Shown here one piece after another: positions 53,331 to 61,389 of a stretch of DNA of 64,000 nucleotides (the first letter of the stretch is position 1; the number at the start of each line of letters is the position of its first letter). The notes beneath the pieces were generated by a model. The model made no database searches. It saw only the letters and a program-made list of their open reading frames with translations, and was not told the DNA's origin. Origin of the DNA: Paenibacillus brevis (GTDB lineage: Bacteria > Bacillota > Bacilli > Paenibacillales > Paenibacillaceae); NCBI RefSeq assembly GCF_018919145.1, contig NZ_JAHLQJ010000008.1, positions 62,001 through 126,000 of the forward strand. Reading direction: 5' to 3'. The position numbers and the translations under genes are program-made.

Positions 53331-54140
53331 ATGGAGATCAGAAATACGCCGCGCCGAATTCTGTATTTATATTGGCGTCTTTACAGCCAACAGCTAAAAG
53401 CGATGCTGGAATATTCCGCTGATTTCTACATCATGATCGGGGCTGCTGCTTTGACCCAGATAACCGGATTTTTATTTCTGTGGGTGGTATTCTCCAGAAT
53501 TCCGGATATTCAAGGATGGGGATTGTGGGAGGTTGCCTTTATGTATGCAGCCATATATGTCTCTGAGGGGGTAGGCTCCTTGTTTTTTGAGGGGACTTGG
53601 CGGATGCTGCGGCTGGTCAATTTAGGAGAATTGGACCGCTACCTTGTTCGGCCTGTTCCAATCGTATTGCAAATATTCTGTACGGGAATCGGAATGAACG
53701 GGATCGGAAATATATTGATCGGCGGGACGATTATCGGAATATCCTTAAGCCATGTGCAGATGGATTGGAATCTGTCGATGGTTCTGATGGCAATCCTTTT
53801 ATTTGTCTCGGCGATTACGATCCGTATTGCTATCAATCTGGCTGCGAATTGTTCCTCCTTCTGGATACGAAGCAGCGGAAATGCCTTTCCGATCATGATT
53901 CACAATTTAGGCGAGTTCGCCAAATACCCGATTACAATCTTTTCGCTTGGGCTCCAGCTCTTTATTTCAATTGTTGTTCCGTTTGCTTTTGTCAGCTTCT
54001 TCCCGGCAGCCGTATTGTTCGGCAAGGAGCCATGGAGCTGGTGGGGATGGTTCGGGCCGCTTGTAGCCGTCTGTGCCGTTTGGCTGTCGCTTGGCTTACT
54101 GCGCGTCGGTCTCGGAAAATATGAAAGTGCAGGGAATTAA
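53331..54140 (+). CDS. ABC-2 permease of the PF06182 (DUF990) family, second subunit
   Basis: A 269-residue permease with six helices and the family segment VNLGELDRYLVRPVPIVLQI. ATG 53331 is chosen because GGAGG is 8 nt upstream; the frame runs open back into the first permease gene. The two permeases are distinct paralogues and probably form a heterodimer with an ATPase dimer. A 12-bp hairpin (54164-54197) ends the operon. Confidence 0.87.
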   Translation: MEIRNTPRRILYLYWRLYSQQLKAMLEYSADFYIMIGAAALTQITGFLFLWVVFSRIPDIQGWGLWEVAFMYAAIYVSEGVGSLFFEGTWRMLRLVNLGELDRYLVRPVPIVLQIFCTGIGMNGIGNILIGGTIIGISLSHVQMDWNLSMVLMAILLFVSAITIRIAINLAANCSSFWIRSSGNAFPIMIHNLGEFAKYPITIFSLGLQLFISIVVPFAFVSFFPAAVLFGKEPWSWWGWFGPLVAVCAVWLSLGLLRVGLGKYESAGN

Positions 54141-54163
54141 TTAAATAGTGACCATCGTATAAA

Positions 54164-54197
54164 ATCAGCCCCCGGGAGTCTATTTCCGGGGGCTGAT
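54164..54197. terminator. Bidirectional terminator between exporter operon and kduD
   Basis: ATCAGCCCCCGG and CCGGGGGCTGAT form a perfect 12-bp stem with a 10-nt loop, between convergent genes. A weak T-run is present on both sides. Confidence 0.7.
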
Positions 54198-54213
54198 CTA
54201 TTGATTGCTATCA

Positions 54214-54966
54214 TTATCTGGCCATCCATCCGCCATCCACACAGAGGATATGTCCATTTAAATAGTCGGCTGCCGAAGAAGCCAAGAAGATCGCAGGTCC
54301 CTTCAGATCATCGGGGGTTCCCCAGCGTCCTGCCGGAATCCGGTCGGTAATCGAGGCGGTGCGGTTCTCGTCGGCGCGGATCGGTGCAGTATTGTCTGTA
54401 GCCATGTATCCCGGCGCAATCGCATTAATCTGCACTCCGCCCGAAGCCCATTCATTGGCGAAGGCCCGAGTGAGCCCGGCGACACCGTGCTTGGAGGCGG
54501 TGTATCCCGGCACATTGATGCCGCCCTGATAGGACAGCATCGAGCAGATGTTGATGATTTTTCCGCTGCCCCGTTCCAGCATATGTCTTCCGGCAATCTG
54601 CGATAGCAGGAATACGGTATTCAGATTAATGTCGATCACCTCGAACCAATCTTTAGCCGGGTGGTCTTTCGCCGGCGCACGTCGGATAATGCCGGCGTTG
54701 TTCACCAGGATATCCACTTTCCCGGTCAGGGCGAGCGCTTGGTCAAAGGTGCTTTGCAGTTGGTCGTGATCGCTAAGATCCACTTCGATAGACAATGCTT
54801 TTCTTCCCAATGTATTAACCCGGTCCACAGTTTCTTGACTGGAGCCAAGAGAAGCACATACTACATCGGCTCCCGCTTCGGCCAGTGCAATTGAAATTCC
54901 TTGTCCCAGTCCGCTGGCAGCTCCGGTGACCAGGGCGGTTTTTCCTGAAAGGTCAAATAAATTCAT
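54214..54966 (-). CDS. kduD: 2-dehydro-3-deoxy-D-gluconate 5-dehydrogenase (KduD)
   Basis: A 250-residue short-chain dehydrogenase: cofactor loop TGAASGLGQG, NNAG, catalytic Ser/Tyr/Lys in SMLSYQ and YTASKHG. It begins NLFDLSGKTALVTG and ends HILCVDGGWMAR, as in KduD. It reduces 5-keto-4-deoxyuronate-derived 2,5-diketo-3-deoxygluconate to KDG in degradation of unsaturated uronates from pectin or glycosaminoglycans. ATG 54966 follows GAGGAG at 8 nt; an in-frame GTG (54975) overlaps that site. It is the last gene of kduI-deoR-kduD on the minus strand. Confidence 0.9.
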   Translation of the reverse strand: MNLFDLSGKTALVTGAASGLGQGISIALAEAGADVVCASLGSSQETVDRVNTLGRKALSIEVDLSDHDQLQSTFDQALALTGKVDILVNNAGIIRRAPAKDHPAKDWFEVIDINLNTVFLLSQIAGRHMLERGSGKIINICSMLSYQGGINVPGYTASKHGVAGLTRAFANEWASGGVQINAIAPGYMATDNTAPIRADENRTASITDRIPAGRWGTPDDLKGPAIFLASSAADYLNGHILCVDGGWMAR

Positions 54967-55008
54967 TCCGTTCACTCCTCAATTATAAATGAAATAAGTC
55001 GGAAATCG

Positions 55009-55755
55009 TTACACGATAATTACGCCTGCATCTTTATAAGGCTTGGCCGTATCGTTCGGCAGATCATCCGTAATAATGCGGGTTAATTCATCTAATGTAG
55101 CAAAGGTACGCAGCGCTGTTTGTCCGAATTTATGATGGTTGATGACAGCAATCACCTCTCGGGCAGTCTCTATCAGCGCGCGCTTAAATTCGATCAATTC
55201 ACCGGTATAGATGGACAGGCCGTGCTGGGGATGAATACCTGTTGCCGATATATAAGCCTTTTGGATATTCAATTGCTTGATGTATGAGCTGGCTTCCGGA
55301 CCGGCAAGCATATTCCGGACACGGTGTCCGCCGGGTACGACGAGACGAATCATATCCTTGGAGGCCAACTCGCTGATGATATACACATCATTCGTGATGA
55401 CGGTTAACGGCTGATTCTCCAGATGCCGGGCAATCTCCAGCGTAGTGCTGCCACCGTCCAGCGCGATAATATCATGAGGCAGGATTTCCTGAATCACCTT
55501 TGCGGCAATACTTGCCTTCTCCGCAGCATGCTTGATGACAGGTGCCTTGGAAGACAGGATACCAAGCTGATCGCTTTGCGCAAGAACTGCGCCGCCGTGT
55601 ATTCTGGCAATAAGGCCTTGCTCCTCTAATCGCGTCAGATCCTCGCGGATGGTTTTGCCGGTAACACCAAGCTTGTCGCTGAGCTCTGCCACGGTGACTT
55701 CCTTTTTCGTTAGCAGAACCTCCATAATTTTCTCGTATCGCCGTATTGAACTCAT
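55009..55755 (-). CDS. DeoR-family transcriptional regulator
   Basis: A 248-residue repressor with N-terminal DeoR HTH (TVAELSDKLGVTGKTIREDL) and a C-terminal sugar-phosphate-binding DeoRC domain (IALDGGSTTLEIARHL, VVPGGHRVRNMLAG). It lies between kduI and kduD, so it probably controls this operon and the divergent KDPG aldolase gene through tandem GTTYAT repeats at 56655-56685 and 56905-56920. The effector would be KDG, KDPG or a related acid; this is inferred. ATG 55755 has only a weak ribosome site, consistent with low expression of a regulator. Confidence 0.9.
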   Translation of the reverse strand: MSSIRRYEKIMEVLLTKKEVTVAELSDKLGVTGKTIREDLTRLEEQGLIARIHGGAVLAQSDQLGILSSKAPVIKHAAEKASIAAKVIQEILPHDIIALDGGSTTLEIARHLENQPLTVITNDVYIISELASKDMIRLVVPGGHRVRNMLAGPEASSYIKQLNIQKAYISATGIHPQHGLSIYTGELIEFKRALIETAREVIAVINHHKFGQTALRTFATLDELTRIITDDLPNDTAKPYKDAGVIIV

Positions 55756-55794
55756 CGTGTACTCAACTCTTCCGTTCTAGATTGACATTCGGTT

Positions 55795-56628
55795 CTATTT
55801 TAAAGCTTTCATAGAAACCGCGTCCATATCCGCGTACTTTTTATTATCTCCAGCCATACTCCAGATAAAAGTATAGTTATTGGTGCCGGCACCGCTATGA
55901 ATGGACCAGCTTGGTGAAATTACCGCTTCCTCGTTCCGCATGACGATGTGCCGAGTTTCGCTCGGCTCTCCCATCAAGTGAATGACTACGGCGTCCTCGG
56001 GAAGATCAAAGTACATATAGGCCTCCATTCGGCGCGGATGCACATGTGCTGGCATGGTATTCCACATGCTGCCCGATTTCAGCTGAGTCATTCCCATGAC
56101 CAATTGTGAGCTCTGGATGCCGCTCTCGTGAATAAAACGATGAATCGTTCGTTCGTTCGAATTCTCAATCGAACCCATAGCCCCGGATTCTGCCTCGGCG
56201 AGCGTTGTCTTGGCAGTAGGGAATTCCTTGTGCGCCGGAGCCGAGTTGAGGTAGAACCTAGCCGGATTGGCAGCATCCTTGCTGCGGAAAATAACTTCTC
56301 TGGAGCCCATCCCAATGTATAGGCAGTCCTTCCGTTCCAGATCATAGGCCGTGCCGTCGACGAGAATGATGCCAGGGCCGCCAACGTTGATTACACCGAG
56401 TTCCCGGCGCTCCAGAAAGTACTCGACACCCAGCTCCCTCAGATCGGTCTCCAGCTTCACGTCCGAGTTCACAGGTGCAGCTCCGCCGATGATCATTCGA
56501 TCCTCATGAGTCAGAACAAGCTCCAACGCATTAGGGGTGAACAGCTTCGGAATATGAAATTCCTGGCGGAGACGCTCAGTGTCAAATTGCTTGACTTGAC
56601 TTGGGTGTGATGCATAACGTCGTTCCAT
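55795..56628 (-). CDS. kduI: 5-dehydro-4-deoxy-D-glucuronate isomerase (KduI)
   Basis: A 277-residue cupin enzyme that converts 5-keto-4-deoxyuronate to 2,5-diketo-3-deoxygluconate. It begins with MERRYASHPSQVKQFDTERL and contains the metal-site region MPAHVHPRRMEAYMYFDLP and WSIHSGAGTNNYTFIWSM, both typical of KduI. Length equals the usual ~278 residues. It is the first gene of the operon, divergent from the aldolase gene, and its upstream region holds four GTTYAT hexamers. Confidence 0.95.
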   Translation of the reverse strand: MERRYASHPSQVKQFDTERLRQEFHIPKLFTPNALELVLTHEDRMIIGGAAPVNSDVKLETDLRELGVEYFLERRELGVINVGGPGIILVDGTAYDLERKDCLYIGMGSREVIFRSKDAANPARFYLNSAPAHKEFPTAKTTLAEAESGAMGSIENSNERTIHRFIHESGIQSSQLVMGMTQLKSGSMWNTMPAHVHPRRMEAYMYFDLPEDAVVIHLMGEPSETRHIVMRNEEAVISPSWSIHSGAGTNNYTFIWSMAGDNKKYADMDAVSMKALK

Positions 56629-56654
56629 GAGATTGAATCGCTCCTTTTACGTTT

Positions 56655-56685
56655 GTTTATGTTCATATCGTTCATTTAGGTTTAT
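56655..56685 (-). promoter_or_regulatory. Four tandem GTTYAT hexamers, candidate DeoR-type operator
   Basis: GTTTAT (56655), GTTCAT (56661), GTTCAT (56670) and GTTTAT (56680) are direct repeats with 6-, 9- and 10-nt steps just upstream of kduI. Tandem short direct repeats on one helical face are usual for DeoR-family repressors. Two further copies precede the divergent aldolase gene. The rest of the 56629-56980 gap holds the decayed repeat at 56739. Confidence 0.5.
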
Positions 56686-56738
56686 ATTATGTCATGAGGG
56701 ATAAATTTGCAAGCTTTAAATTCCGGACTATAAATTGA

Positions 56739-56880
56739 TTGAAGAGCCTGTGTAGAATAGGCATAAGTGGAAGCGTTAAAAGCTTTCCGTAAGAAAGCTG
56801 CTGTGGAAGCATAAATCACAAGCGTTCACCTTTATAAGTAGATTTCTACCCTTTATTTAGTTGTAAGTTCATTTGAAAAA
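56739..56880 (-). repeat. Decayed copy of the structured interspersed repeat (copy 4)
   Basis: In the orientation of copy 3 it retains AGAGCCTGTGTAGAATAGGC, ATAAGTG, and the block GTTCACCTTTATAAGTAGAT continuing into TTCTACC, but the middle is altered and the far half is missing. Confidence 0.45.
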
Positions 56881-56904
56881 AAAGAGAACAGGTCTATCAA
56901 AAAA

Positions 56905-56920
56905 GTTCATTTAGGTTTAT
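56905..56920 (+). promoter_or_regulatory. Two GTTYAT hexamers upstream of the aldolase gene
   Basis: GTTCAT (56905) and GTTTAT (56915), 10 nt apart, sit in the sequence GTTCATTTAGGTTTAT, which is repeated exactly upstream of kduI at 56670-56685. This suggests a shared regulator for the divergent units. Confidence 0.5.
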
Positions 56921-56980
56921 TATGTGAAGAAGAAAGTAGAGTCGATATTCCGTATAAGATCAAAATGGGGAGAGACGCAA

Positions 56981-57646
56981 ATGAAAAAGCTGCAATTGGT
57001 TCAAAAAATCGTAGAAGAGGGCGTTGTTGCTGTACTTCGCGGAGATACGCCCGAGCAGGTCGCGGAAATGGCCGAGCAGGCCATCGCAGGGGGAATCAAG
57101 GTTATTGAAATTACTATGACGGTGCCTTATGCACTCAAAGCTATTGAGACTCTCTCGCAAAAATATGCGTGGGATGCCGGCTCGCCGGAGCAGTATGCTA
57201 TTATTGGGGTCGGTACGGTACTGGATCCGGAAACGGCTCGGGCAGCGATTCTTGCCGGAGCCCAGTTTGTGGTGGGACCCTCCTTGAATAGAGAGACCGT
57301 TCAGCTTTGCAACCGCTATCGAATTCCTGTGATGCCTGGCTGCATGACCATTCGGGATATCCAGGAAGCCTTGGAATTGGGAGTGGATATCGTCAAGCTC
57401 TTCCCGGGTAATCTGTATGATCCGTCGATGATCAAAGCGATTAAGGGCCCGCTGCCACAGGCGAACGTCATGCCTACTGGCGGAGTGTCTCTGGACAATC
57501 TGGCGGAATGGATCAAGGCAGGGGCCGTGGCCGTCGGGATTGGTTCGGACTTGACAAGTGAAGCACTCAAGAAGCAGGATTACAGCTTGATCAGCCAGAA
57601 ATCGGCACAATACAAAGAAGCCTATCTGCAGGCTAAAAAGAAATAA
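56981..57646 (+). CDS. eda: KDPG/4-hydroxy-2-oxoglutarate aldolase
   Basis: A 221-residue class I aldolase of the Eda family that splits KDPG into pyruvate and glyceraldehyde-3-phosphate. Visible are VVAVLRGD, the catalytic Glu region GGIKVIEITMTVP, FVVGPSLN, MPGCMT, the Schiff-base Lys in DIVKLFPG and the phosphate loop MPTGGVSLDN. ATG 56981 is supported by GGGGAGAG 7 nt upstream; the frame reaches 19 codons further to a GTG without such a site. It completes the kdu pathway except for KDG kinase, which is not in the window. Confidence 0.92.
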   Translation: MKKLQLVQKIVEEGVVAVLRGDTPEQVAEMAEQAIAGGIKVIEITMTVPYALKAIETLSQKYAWDAGSPEQYAIIGVGTVLDPETARAAILAGAQFVVGPSLNRETVQLCNRYRIPVMPGCMTIRDIQEALELGVDIVKLFPGNLYDPSMIKAIKGPLPQANVMPTGGVSLDNLAEWIKAGAVAVGIGSDLTSEALKKQDYSLISQKSAQYKEAYLQAKKK

Positions 57647-57658
57647 TGACAATAAAAA

Positions 57659-57725
57659 GCGCTTGTCTGTAAGGTGGATCCGTGAATTTCCGGGGATCAC
57701 ACCATACAGGCAAGCGCCATTTTTT
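57659..57725. terminator. Long bidirectional terminator between eda and ald
   Basis: GCGCTTGTCTGTA... pairs with ...TACAGGCAAGCGC over more than 20 positions with a few mismatches, and ATTTTTTT follows. The genes converge on it. Confidence 0.8.
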
Positions 57726-57730
57726 TGTGC

Positions 57731-58858
57731 TTACATGGGGGGCAGCTTCAAAGCTTCTTCGACCGGTACATACGTGTAATTAAGATCACGGGCAACGGAA
57801 GGGTGGGTCACAGCTCCGCCCGCCACGTTCACCCCTTTGCGCAGGGCCAGATTACCGGCTACTGCTGCGTGAACGCCCTTATTGGCGATCTCAAGCGCAT
57901 AGGGTACAGTTGCATTTACCAGGGCCATAGTGGATGTTCTTGGAACCGCACCAGGCATGTTGGCTACTGCGTAGTGAACAACCCCGTGCTTCACATAGGT
58001 CGGATCGGAGTGCAGCGTGACACGGTCAATTGTCTCGAAAATACCGCCCTGATCAATGGCCACATCAATAATGACCGATCCGGGCATCATTGCCTTAACG
58101 GTCTCCTCGCGAACGAGCTTTGGAGCTTTTGCACCTGGAATTAATACCGCTCCGATGACGAGATCGCTTCGCCGTACACATTCATCTATGGATTGCGGGT
58201 TAGACATCATGGTCTGGACAGAAGCGCCAAATTGCTCCTCCAGTTGGCGAAGACGCAACGGATCCAGATCCAGGATGGTGACCTCTGCGCCGAGACCGGC
58301 GGCAATTTTTGCAGCATTCATGCCGACCACGCCACCTCCGATGATCGTAACCCTTCCGCGCTTGACGCCGGGAACGCCGCCGAGCAGGATGCCTTTACCG
58401 CCATAGGGCTTCTCCAGGAACTGGGCCCCGATCTGTACAGACATCCGGCCGGCTACCTCGCTCATCGGCATTAACAGAGGAAGGGCATGATTGGCCTCCA
58501 CCGTTTCGTATGCGATAGCGGTGACTCCCTTTTCCTTTAACACTTCCGCTAATGCCGGCTCAGCAGCCAGGTGCAAATAAGTGAACAGGATCAGCCCCTC
58601 GCGCAACATACGATATTCCTCCGGCTGGGGTTCCTTTACCTTCATGATCAAATCGGACTTTGCCCAGACATCTCCGGCAAGCTCCAGAATATCGGCTCCT
58701 GCATGAACGTATTCCTCGTCACTAAATCCACTGCCTGCTCCTGCAAGATGCTCAATGTGCACCTGATGCCCCGCATTAGTCAGCAGGGATACTCCCGAAG
58801 GGGTCAGGGCCACCCGATTTTCATTATTTTTAATCTCCTTCGGCACACCGATAATCAT
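57731..58858 (-). CDS. ald: Alanine dehydrogenase
   Basis: A 375-residue NAD-dependent enzyme converting L-alanine to pyruvate and ammonia. N-terminal [17 protein letters not shown], catalytic region [15 protein letters not shown], the nucleotide-binding loop [17 protein letters not shown], and the C-terminal [13 protein letters not shown] are characteristic. It supports growth on alanine and is needed for normal sporulation in B. subtilis. ATG 58858 follows GAGGAGG at 7 nt. The gene is monocistronic and convergent with eda. Confidence 0.96.
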   Translation of the reverse strand: MIIGVPKEIKNNENRVALTPSGVSLLTNAGHQVHIEHLAGAGSGFSDEEYVHAGADILELAGDVWAKSDLIMKVKEPQPEEYRMLREGLILFTYLHLAAEPALAEVLKEKGVTAIAYETVEANHALPLLMPMSEVAGRMSVQIGAQFLEKPYGGKGILLGGVPGVKRGRVTIIGGGVVGMNAAKIAAGLGAEVTILDLDPLRLRQLEEQFGASVQTMMSNPQSIDECVRRSDLVIGAVLIPGAKAPKLVREETVKAMMPGSVIIDVAIDQGGIFETIDRVTLHSDPTYVKHGVVHYAVANMPGAVPRTSTMALVNATVPYALEIANKGVHAAVAGNLALRKGVNVAGGAVTHPSVARDLNYTYVPVEEALKLPPM

Positions 58859-58939
58859 GATGTTTCCTCCTCATATCAATAAACATTACTACAAGTATAT
58901 CCTTCTGACGTTATCGGGAATAGGGGGAAGCCAGGAAAA

Positions 58940-58969
58940 TTGAATTGGCCTGCCTGAATCGACTATAAT
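58940..58969 (+). promoter_or_regulatory. Candidate promoter of the alarmone synthetase gene
   Basis: TTGAAT (58940-58945) and a perfect TATAAT (58964-58969) are spaced by 18 nt, 46 bases before the start codon. Confidence 0.55.
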
Positions 58970-59014
58970 TTAAATGTGGCAAAACGGTAAGCTGACAAAA
59001 GGAGAAATTGGACT

Positions 59015-59755
59015 ATGAATGCATTATTTCCAATCGAACAATTAAAAAAGATGAAGTATGACCTGACCCGCTTCTTGCTGGTATACAAATTTGCGCTCGA
59101 TGAAATCGAGACCAAAATTGATATTTTGAAGGAAGAGTTCCAGTCTTTGCATGATTACAGCCCGATCGAGCACACCAAGTCCCGCATTAAGTCGCCGGAG
59201 AGTATTATGAACAAGATGCTTCGGAAAAATCATGAATTTTCGCTGGACGGAATTCGTGATAATATCAAGGATATTGCGGGATTAAGAATAACCTGTTCCT
59301 TTATCTCGGATATCTATGCGGTCAAGGATATGCTGGCGAACCAGGATGATCTGAAGGTTTTGGAGATTAAAGATTATATCAAGCACCCTAAGCCCAATGG
59401 ATATCGCAGCCTTCATATGTTGGTTGAGGTTCCGGTCTTTATGTCCGACTGTTGTGAGCATGTCTGTGTTGAGGTACAGATTCGGACGATTGCGATGGAT
59501 TTCTGGGCCAGTCTGGAGCATAAGATCTTCTATAAGTACAGTCAGGCGATTCCCGAACGTCTGCTTAATGAACTGAAAAATGCGGCGGAAGCTGCGAATT
59601 CGCTTGATTTGCAGATGGAGCGGCTGCACCGGGAGATTAAAGATATCAAGGATGCCAACGGTGACAGCGAATTCGATGAGCTCCGCCGGATTATGATCAA
59701 TAATCAGCAGTTCGCGCTTCCGGCAGGATTCATGCAGCTGCTGACGGATGAATAG
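59015..59755 (+). CDS. Small alarmone synthetase, (p)ppGpp synthetase without hydrolase domain
   Basis: A 246-residue RelA/SpoT-type synthetase domain protein (RelQ/RelP class). Motifs are IKSPESIMNKMLRKN, IKDIAGLRITCSF, HPKPNGYRSLHML, EVQIRTIAMDFWASLEHK and YKYS, with the helical C-terminus used for tetramer formation. It pyrophosphorylates GDP/GTP under stress. No HD hydrolase domain is present. At 246 residues it is longer than B. subtilis YjbM or YwaC (~211), mainly from extra residues in the C-terminal tail. ATG 59015 follows AAAGGAG. Which paralogue it represents is not decided. Confidence 0.92.
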   Translation: MNALFPIEQLKKMKYDLTRFLLVYKFALDEIETKIDILKEEFQSLHDYSPIEHTKSRIKSPESIMNKMLRKNHEFSLDGIRDNIKDIAGLRITCSFISDIYAVKDMLANQDDLKVLEIKDYIKHPKPNGYRSLHMLVEVPVFMSDCCEHVCVEVQIRTIAMDFWASLEHKIFYKYSQAIPERLLNELKNAAEAANSLDLQMERLHREIKDIKDANGDSEFDELRRIMINNQQFALPAGFMQLLTDE

Positions 59756-59773
59756 AATAGGCTTGAACATAAG

Positions 59774-59812
59774 CAGCTTTGTCCTCCCTGTGAGGATAAG
59801 GCTGTTTTTTCT
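59774..59812 (+). terminator. Terminator after the alarmone synthetase gene
   Basis: CAGCTTTGTCCT pairs imperfectly with AGGATAAGGCTG around a short loop, followed by TTTTTTCTTTT. Confidence 0.75.
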
Positions 59813-59910
59813 TTTGTAGGGGACTTGGCCGAATTCGCCTAGCAAAGGATAGCAAGAATAATTTATACAGCAAAAGGGATATTAAGGGTGTATTGGAGGA
59901 GGCTGGTTAC

Positions 59911-61374
59911 ATGAATCAAGTGGAGCATTCCGGGTGGGAGCATGAACACATTCACAGCGAACGCACTCAATTCGTCGAGGTACTTAAGCATCGGCTTGGC
60001 GACAGCCCGGATATTATTTACAGGGATATTGCTTATCGGAATAATACGGTGCTGATCGTATATGTGGAGGGCATGTCAGATCCCAAATCTCTTATCGACG
60101 GCATGCTGGAGAATTTAGACGCTGCGGATTCTTCCGGGGAGGAATCACCGGAACAGGCGTATGAAAGACTCAAGAAGCAGGGGATTACGATGGGAAGGGT
60201 AAGAGATACGGATCATTACACGGAGCTGATCAGCGCCTTGCTCGCTGGAGGCTCGATCATTTTTGTCGAAGGACATTCCATATGCCTGCTTGTGGGAACG
60301 GAAAGCTTGAAGCAGCGGGGCGTGGAGGAGGCCAGCTCCCAATCCGTCGTCAGAGGGCCGCGGGAGGGCTTCACAGAATCGCTTAGAAATAATACCGCTT
60401 TGGTCAGAAGACGTATTCAAAGCCCGATGGTTAGAATAGAACAGCGTCGCTTGGGGGAGCAGACAAGAACAAACATCGCCATCATGTATATGGAGGGCAT
60501 GGCCGATAAGGATGTTCTTAATGAACTGCGCACCCGACTCGATCAAGCCCAATTATCAAGTGTGCTGGAGAGCAGCTACATCGAGGAAATGATTCAGGAT
60601 CGACGCTACAGTCCTTTTCCAACGATATTTAATTCAGAGCGTCCGGATGTGATCGCATCAGCTATTCTGGAGGGAAGAGTAGCTATTCTTATGGAAGGGA
60701 CACCCTTTGTTTTAATTGTCCCGTCCCTGTTTGTTCAAGCCTTTCAATCCAGCGAGGACTACTACCAGCGTGCGGATTTTGCCAGTCTGGTCCGTCTGCT
60801 AAGATATTTTTGTTTCGTTCTGGCTTTATTGACGCCTTCTTTTTATATCGCCATCACTACCTTTCATCAGGAAATGATCCCTACCAATTTGCTGATCAGC
60901 TTGATCGGGCAACGGGAAGGGGTTCCTTTTCCGGCTTTTGTGGAAGCCTTGATTATGGAGATTACCTTTGAGATTCTACGGGAAGCGGGAATCAGACTGC
61001 CCAAGTCCATCGGTCAATCCGTCTCCATCGTAGGCACGCTGGTTATAGGACAAGCGGCGGTGGACGCCGGGCTGGTATCCGCGGCCATGGTAATCGTAGT
61101 AGCTATTACAGCAATCGCCAACTTTGCTTTACCTGCGTTCAATCTGGGGATTTCAGTACGGATGCTTCGGTTTCTCCTGATGGCGATTGCAGCCTCCTTC
61201 GGACTGTACGGGATCATGATCTCTCTGATCACTATCGCGCTCCATTTATGCAGCCTTCAATCGCTGGGCGTTCCCTATATGAGCTCTTTGGCTCCCTTAA
61301 AACGCAACAGCCAGAAGGATACTCTATTGCGGCTATCCCAGCGCATGGTCAAAAAACACTTCAGAGAAAACTAA
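59911..61374 (+). CDS. Germinant receptor A subunit (GerA/GerKA family)
   Basis: A 487-residue spore inner-membrane protein. The N-terminal ~270 residues are soluble (DIIYRDIAYRNNTVLIVYVEG in part, RRRIQSPMVRIEQRRLGEQT, ILEGRVAILMEGTPFVLIVPS). Four to five membrane helices follow (FCFVLALLTPSFYIAITTF, VSIVGTLVIGQAAVDAGLVS), including the family segment ALIMEITFEILREAGIRLPK. It would form a complex with the B, C and D proteins encoded next to it and respond to a nutrient germinant. ATG 59911 is selected by GGAGGAGG 8 nt upstream. Confidence 0.92.
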   Translation: MNQVEHSGWEHEHIHSERTQFVEVLKHRLGDSPDIIYRDIAYRNNTVLIVYVEGMSDPKSLIDGMLENLDAADSSGEESPEQAYERLKKQGITMGRVRDTDHYTELISALLAGGSIIFVEGHSICLLVGTESLKQRGVEEASSQSVVRGPREGFTESLRNNTALVRRRIQSPMVRIEQRRLGEQTRTNIAIMYMEGMADKDVLNELRTRLDQAQLSSVLESSYIEEMIQDRRYSPFPTIFNSERPDVIASAILEGRVAILMEGTPFVLIVPSLFVQAFQSSEDYYQRADFASLVRLLRYFCFVLALLTPSFYIAITTFHQEMIPTNLLISLIGQREGVPFPAFVEALIMEITFEILREAGIRLPKSIGQSVSIVGTLVIGQAAVDAGLVSAAMVIVVAITAIANFALPAFNLGISVRMLRFLLMAIAASFGLYGIMISLITIALHLCSLQSLGVPYMSSLAPLKRNSQKDTLLRLSQRMVKKHFREN

Positions 61375-61389
61375 AAGCGGGGAACGCTT

